This document shows, piece by piece, positions 60,213 through 64,000 of a stretch of 64,000 nucleotides of DNA. The notes beneath the pieces are model-generated. The model did not search any database. It worked only from the letters and a program-made list of their open reading frames with translations, and had not been told where the DNA came from. A program made the translations under genes and the position numbers. Position 1 is the first letter of the stretch. Each line of letters begins with the position of its first letter. The stretch is from Rhodamnia argentea. Its lineage: Eukaryota; Streptophyta; Magnoliopsida; Myrtales; Myrtaceae. The stretch is from the NCBI RefSeq assembly GCF_020921035.1, contig NC_063151.1, forward strand, positions 8,432,001 through 8,496,000. Direction: 5' to 3'.

Positions 60213-60875
60213 CTGTGGGCCATATTCTTTTGTTCAATTTTGGAAGCAAGGAAGTCAAGAAAAATCATAATAAAGAAAAAAGATGTCCAATGGAACACAG
60301 CAGTGTGTAAAGACTTGAACATGTTGAAATGGTAAATGATTCAACTTGCAGATAAAAACATTCAGCGCTTTGCGCACAGAATGCGATTCTTCTATAGGGT
60401 TAATTGCTGACAATATCCTACAATGTACAAATGTTATCAAATAAAACAAAAACATCTAACAAATAGTCTCTAATCTAGGTGTATCCTTGAAAAAAAAAAA
60501 TGGGCTCCTCATATCCACCTTAAAAGTACAAGCTGGGTAAAGCTAAACCTATCACATCAAGAATTTTCCCAGCAAATGGAAGTCAGTCTAAAATGTCACA
60601 TCACGATGGTTTGGTGATTGAGGACATTTGGAAGAAGCCACCGATTTCATCAAAGCACCACATGTCCGAGCCAAGATAAGTTGAACAATATTCACCACTC
60701 TATGGCAGATCCTCCACGACCAGCAAATTTGGACCTTCTTGAGAATTTAGAGCATGCAATCCTTTCAATGCCTCTACCATTGACCATCATCATCGAAGGA
60801 GGTCAACCAGTATGAGTCAACATTCCAGGAAGACATAGGCATAAAAAATAAAGGACCACAAAGTCCTACAGCCTA
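60213..60875. other. Probable 3' UTR of PHRF1-like gene and intergenic DNA
   Basis: No recognisable gene. The portion next to 60876 is probably 3' UTR. Confidence 0.45.
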
Positions 60876-63800
60876 TCATGGTTTCACAACTGGTTTAGCC
60901 GCCATATGTCTCTCAATCAATTTGTCCACAAAAGCACGGATCTGCATGTTGAATGCATCAAAGGAAAGTTTAGCATCAGCAAAGACTGCCAACGAAGCTC
61001 AACCTTAAAATAATCAGACATCTCTACGTAGACGCAGTGTTTTGTAATGAACTGAACCGTGTGTCTGTGTGTAATTTTCCACATACATACCAATAAAGGA
61101 CACTGGAAAAGATTGCAGAGATACTGGTAATAGCCAACCATACATCAAAGTAAACTTCTTTGGCAAGAAAGTAAAACAAGTATAGTCCACACCTTATTCC
61201 GACGCTTGAAATCAAGAAACTCTGGAACTGACATTGCTTTCTCTGCATCTGTAGCTTGCTCCATGACCTGTCGACAGAACATAAATGATACATCCCAAAT
61301 AAAGATAGTAGCTACACACAAATAAATTTATGAAGATGCTGAGGGAGAGGATGCAAAAGACCTTTGTTGCAGTTTTCTTCATTATAGACTTGTATCCCTC
61401 CCTATCAATTTTTCTGGCTTTATAAAGGGGCATGAGCAAAGTAGCAACATAATCTACCACTGCCTGTTTAATTCGATCTGCTCCTCGATGCTGATTCTCA
61501 TTCGAGTCTTTGTTTACAGTAATCTGTGATAGAGAGCTCTCATTAGCAACCCCATCACGCTTACGGGCAATCGGTCTCGGAAGAGAATTTGAGTCCTCCT
61601 CATCCTTTACATGCATATTTGGTAGGAAGGCATCAGATTCCGCTGCAGCTGCTTGAGATTGCCATCTTTCAATGGCGTGATAATCTTTACCCTCCACACT
61701 TCCAGATGCATTTACCCACGCTTGTGTATATATGCTACTATCTACTGCCACACTTTCTCCAGAGTTCTCTCTGAAGTTCAAATTGTTCGCAATATCATTT
61801 GAATGGCTCTGTTGCGATATGTTTTCTACTGACATTCTTGTCCTTTCAAGGTTAATAAAAGGAGGGAAATCGACAGACCAATCCCTAACTCTGCAATTCC
61901 TAGAGTCTATTTCAGATGTGCAATCTTGTCTCCCTAAAACACCACCAGGCCACTTCCTCTGAAGTTCAGATTCGTCCATCTGAGCATACTGCTCCCTTCG
62001 AGCAAACCTGTTAAATGAGGGTATCTTGGGGAGCTGCAACATTGTCCTCCACTTTGCTTCTGAAGATGCATATGCCTGCAGCACCCAATAGACTGGTTAT
62101 CCAATTTCCTCCAACTAATGACAGTAATGGTGACACAAGGGAGTGGGACTGTGGCAGCACACAATTCATGGACAAGTATGAAATCCTAGAAACAATGTAA
62201 TCCAACACCAAACAGCCAGAGGATATGACAAACCAAGTTTGGTTGTATCAAATTCTATAGCGAAGAGGAAAAATGATCACGAGTGTACAGCTCAGTGATT
62301 TTCATGATATGGATGGAATGCAACCAACTTCTGTAAGTGAGCCAACACATAAATGGAAATTGCTTGAGTTGCCAGTATATAAGGTCCAGCAGCTAGCTCA
62401 AGTAAAGGCAGAGAAAGGACTATGTAGCAGAAACTTGTAGCATTGAGAGTATTCCGATAAGCAGCTTCAATAGGCAAAATACCAGGGTTCATTGACATCT
62501 ATAGAGATCGCTCAGAGGGTACCCCACTATCTCCTAAACAAACAATTTTGACAAGACAAAGAACCCTTACATAAATAAAACCGCCCCGCCCAGTAAAATA
62601 AAGAAAAATTATACAAATAAACTTACATGAAATGCCTGACCCTTATCATGTATTGTGAGTAAAGATCCAAGAAAACATACCTCGGCAGCTGCCAGTGCCG
62701 CAGCACGGGCTGCTTCAGCAGCAGCTAAGGCAGCCTTCTCTTCCTCAGACATGACCATCTTTTCATTCCCAACCATAATTCTATCGGGTCTCTCCACTGA
62801 CCCTCTCGACCTTGACGAATTGCTTTCCGATCTTGAGTCGTTAATGATTTCTAACTTGGCTGGGTTGCTTTTCACTTTTTTAATGCCTGTAATAGTAGGC
62901 AAAACTTGCGTGTTTCCTTTAGCATCGTAACCAACGAGTTGCGTCCGCACAGGTAGCCTCCCAGCAGAAAGATCCCTGATAGATTTACTCTTCAAAGAAG
63001 CTTTTTCCTTGCGAAAGACTTCAAGCCATACACTAACCAGTTGACTCGCTATAGCTCGTATATCACGGCTCGTATGCACACAGACTTTCTCCTTCACAGT
63101 TTTTCCAATACCTACACCACAACAAGATTAACCAAAACACAGTAAAACAGCCACACACACACACACACACACACACAGAGCGAGGGAGGTAAAGTGACAA
63201 AAGTCCTGTGAGCCTACGACTGCATATTCTAACGAAAACTCAATAAGCAGTAGGTGCAAAAATTTTCATCAGACATTGCCAGTATGAAGAAACACCACTT
63301 AGAACCCTATGACTGCAAATCTGATGGCATGGTAATGCAAGACTAAAATGATAGCCCAAACAGTGAGCATCTCCAGGACACACAAGGCAGCCTTGCCGAA
63401 TTTCCAATTTAGGCACGGAAGATCTGAGTAACTTAAATAGGTAGTTCAATATACCTATTATGAGACTCCCCTTGGGGGCATATCCCCTAATTTTCCATGA
63501 ACTTAGAATTGATGGTTGACAGGAAATGCAACAAGAAATCTGCGTATTCTAGCATTTTGACAGATAGAAAGTTCATTTGTGTTGGAACAAAAGGATGCAG
63601 AAAAAAAAAACTGTCCATTTTTACAAGCAAAAAATCCAAAGACTTCATGCTTCAGACACACGTATCCAATCAACATTCCAGCGTAACACCTTTTATGCAC
63701 AAGTTAACCAATATGTGTAGCATTTCTCCTACCTTCCGAGAGAGACCAACAGACTCAAGAAGTTGTATTGTAGGTAAAACATTCAAGTTTTCTTGAGCTG

Positions 63801-63932
63801 GCTATAAATATCTTGAAACAGAAAAGGGAACTCCATACCTGACAGACGCACTGCAAGAAGATCAGTGGAGACAAGAACCAGAAGGCGAACACAGTGACGC
63901 AGGAGTTGGGTCCCATCCTTTCCCATTGAATC
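60876..63932 (-). CDS. PHRF1-like protein (At4g10930 type), C-terminal part
   Basis: Five exons, 63839-63932, 62681-63111, 61362-62075, 61193-61267 and 60876-60941, join in frame to the last 459 residues; the 5' part lies beyond the right edge. Visible are a helical segment (ASQLVSVWLEVFRKEKASLK), a basic/serine-rich linker, an Ala-rich coiled stretch (EEEKAALAAAEAARAAALAA), 'KWRTMLQLPKIPSFNRFARR', and a C-terminal helical module. That module has 'YKARKIDREGYKSIMKK', 'EFLDFKRRNKIRAFVDKL' and ends ERHMAAKPVVKP. The module has the pattern of an SRI domain, which binds the phosphorylated RNA polymerase II tail. With the flanks it best recalls the plant RING/PHD protein At4g10930, related to human PHRF1. 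The RING and PHD fingers would lie outside the window, so the identity is inference. No defect seen. Confidence 0.65.
63152..63176. repeat. CA microsatellite in an intron
   Basis: About twelve CA units lie 40 bp upstream (gene sense) of the exon starting at 63111. Confidence 0.85.
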
Positions 63933-64000
63933 CTATCATAGAATGCATGTAAATCATCAGCAGCATTCATAGAAACACATAATTTCATCTTGTTCAAAAG
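63933..64000 (-). other. Intron of the PHRF1-like gene at the right edge
   Basis: Sequence upstream of the acceptor at 63933-63934; the next exon is outside the window. Confidence 0.5.

Noticed and set aside
1-64000. Search for retrovirus-like or LTR elements
   Set aside because: No paired long direct repeats and no recognisable gag, reverse transcriptase or integrase frames.

Overview
This is nuclear DNA of a flowering plant. GT-AG introns interrupt most genes, and several genes are plant-specific: ARC6, a DYW-type PPR protein, a clade IV B-box protein and an SH3P2-type protein. AT-rich intergenic DNA is full of small foldback elements. Residue-level resemblance is to dicot proteins, so I read it as a eudicot. 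I cannot name the genus.

Layout. 0-9.8 kb: gene-poor, with foldback (long inverted repeat) elements and one isolated first-exon-like frame. 9.8-11.0 kb (+): BBX21-like B-box regulator, 3 exons. 14.0-20.1 kb (-): SH3P2-like BAR/SH3 protein, 10 exons. 22.9-29.0 kb (-): TMCO4-like (DUF726) membrane hydrolase, 15 exons. 30-32.7 kb: repeats, an unexplained GC-rich patch and tRNA-Glu(CTC) (-). 33.0-35.4 kb (-): intronless EF-hand/TPR protein. 37.1-39.5 kb (+): intronless DYW-type PPR gene broken by one extra base. 40.3-44.4 kb (-): ARC6, 6 exons. 44.6 kb (+): a second tRNA-Glu(CTC), head-to-head with ARC6. 46.4-49.7 kb (-): CGI-58-type lipid hydrolase/acyltransferase, 9 exons. 51.6-53.1 kb: a hAT-type element with an 8-bp target duplication, then another foldback. 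54.0-55.9 kb (-): V-ATPase proteolipid subunit c, 3 exons. 56.2-58.1 kb: two large foldbacks, one with a perfect 9-bp target duplication. 60.9 kb to the right edge (-): 3' part of a PHRF1-like gene with an SRI-type C-terminus.

The genes are unrelated housekeeping and regulatory genes (light signalling, endomembrane traffic, lipid turnover, plastid division, organellar RNA processing, proton pumping, chromatin/transcription). They do not form a functional cluster. I joined exons by hand; each junction keeps frame and uses GT-AG.

I found no convincing undescribed multi-gene system. The points most worth checking are: the single-base break in the PPR gene; the Pol III tRNA gene 129 bp from the ARC6 start codon; the microsatellite abutting a splice donor in the CGI-58 gene; the several foldback families, two of them with Mutator-like 9-bp duplications; and an orphan exon-like frame at 60.1 kb. 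No retrovirus-like or LTR element was recognised.
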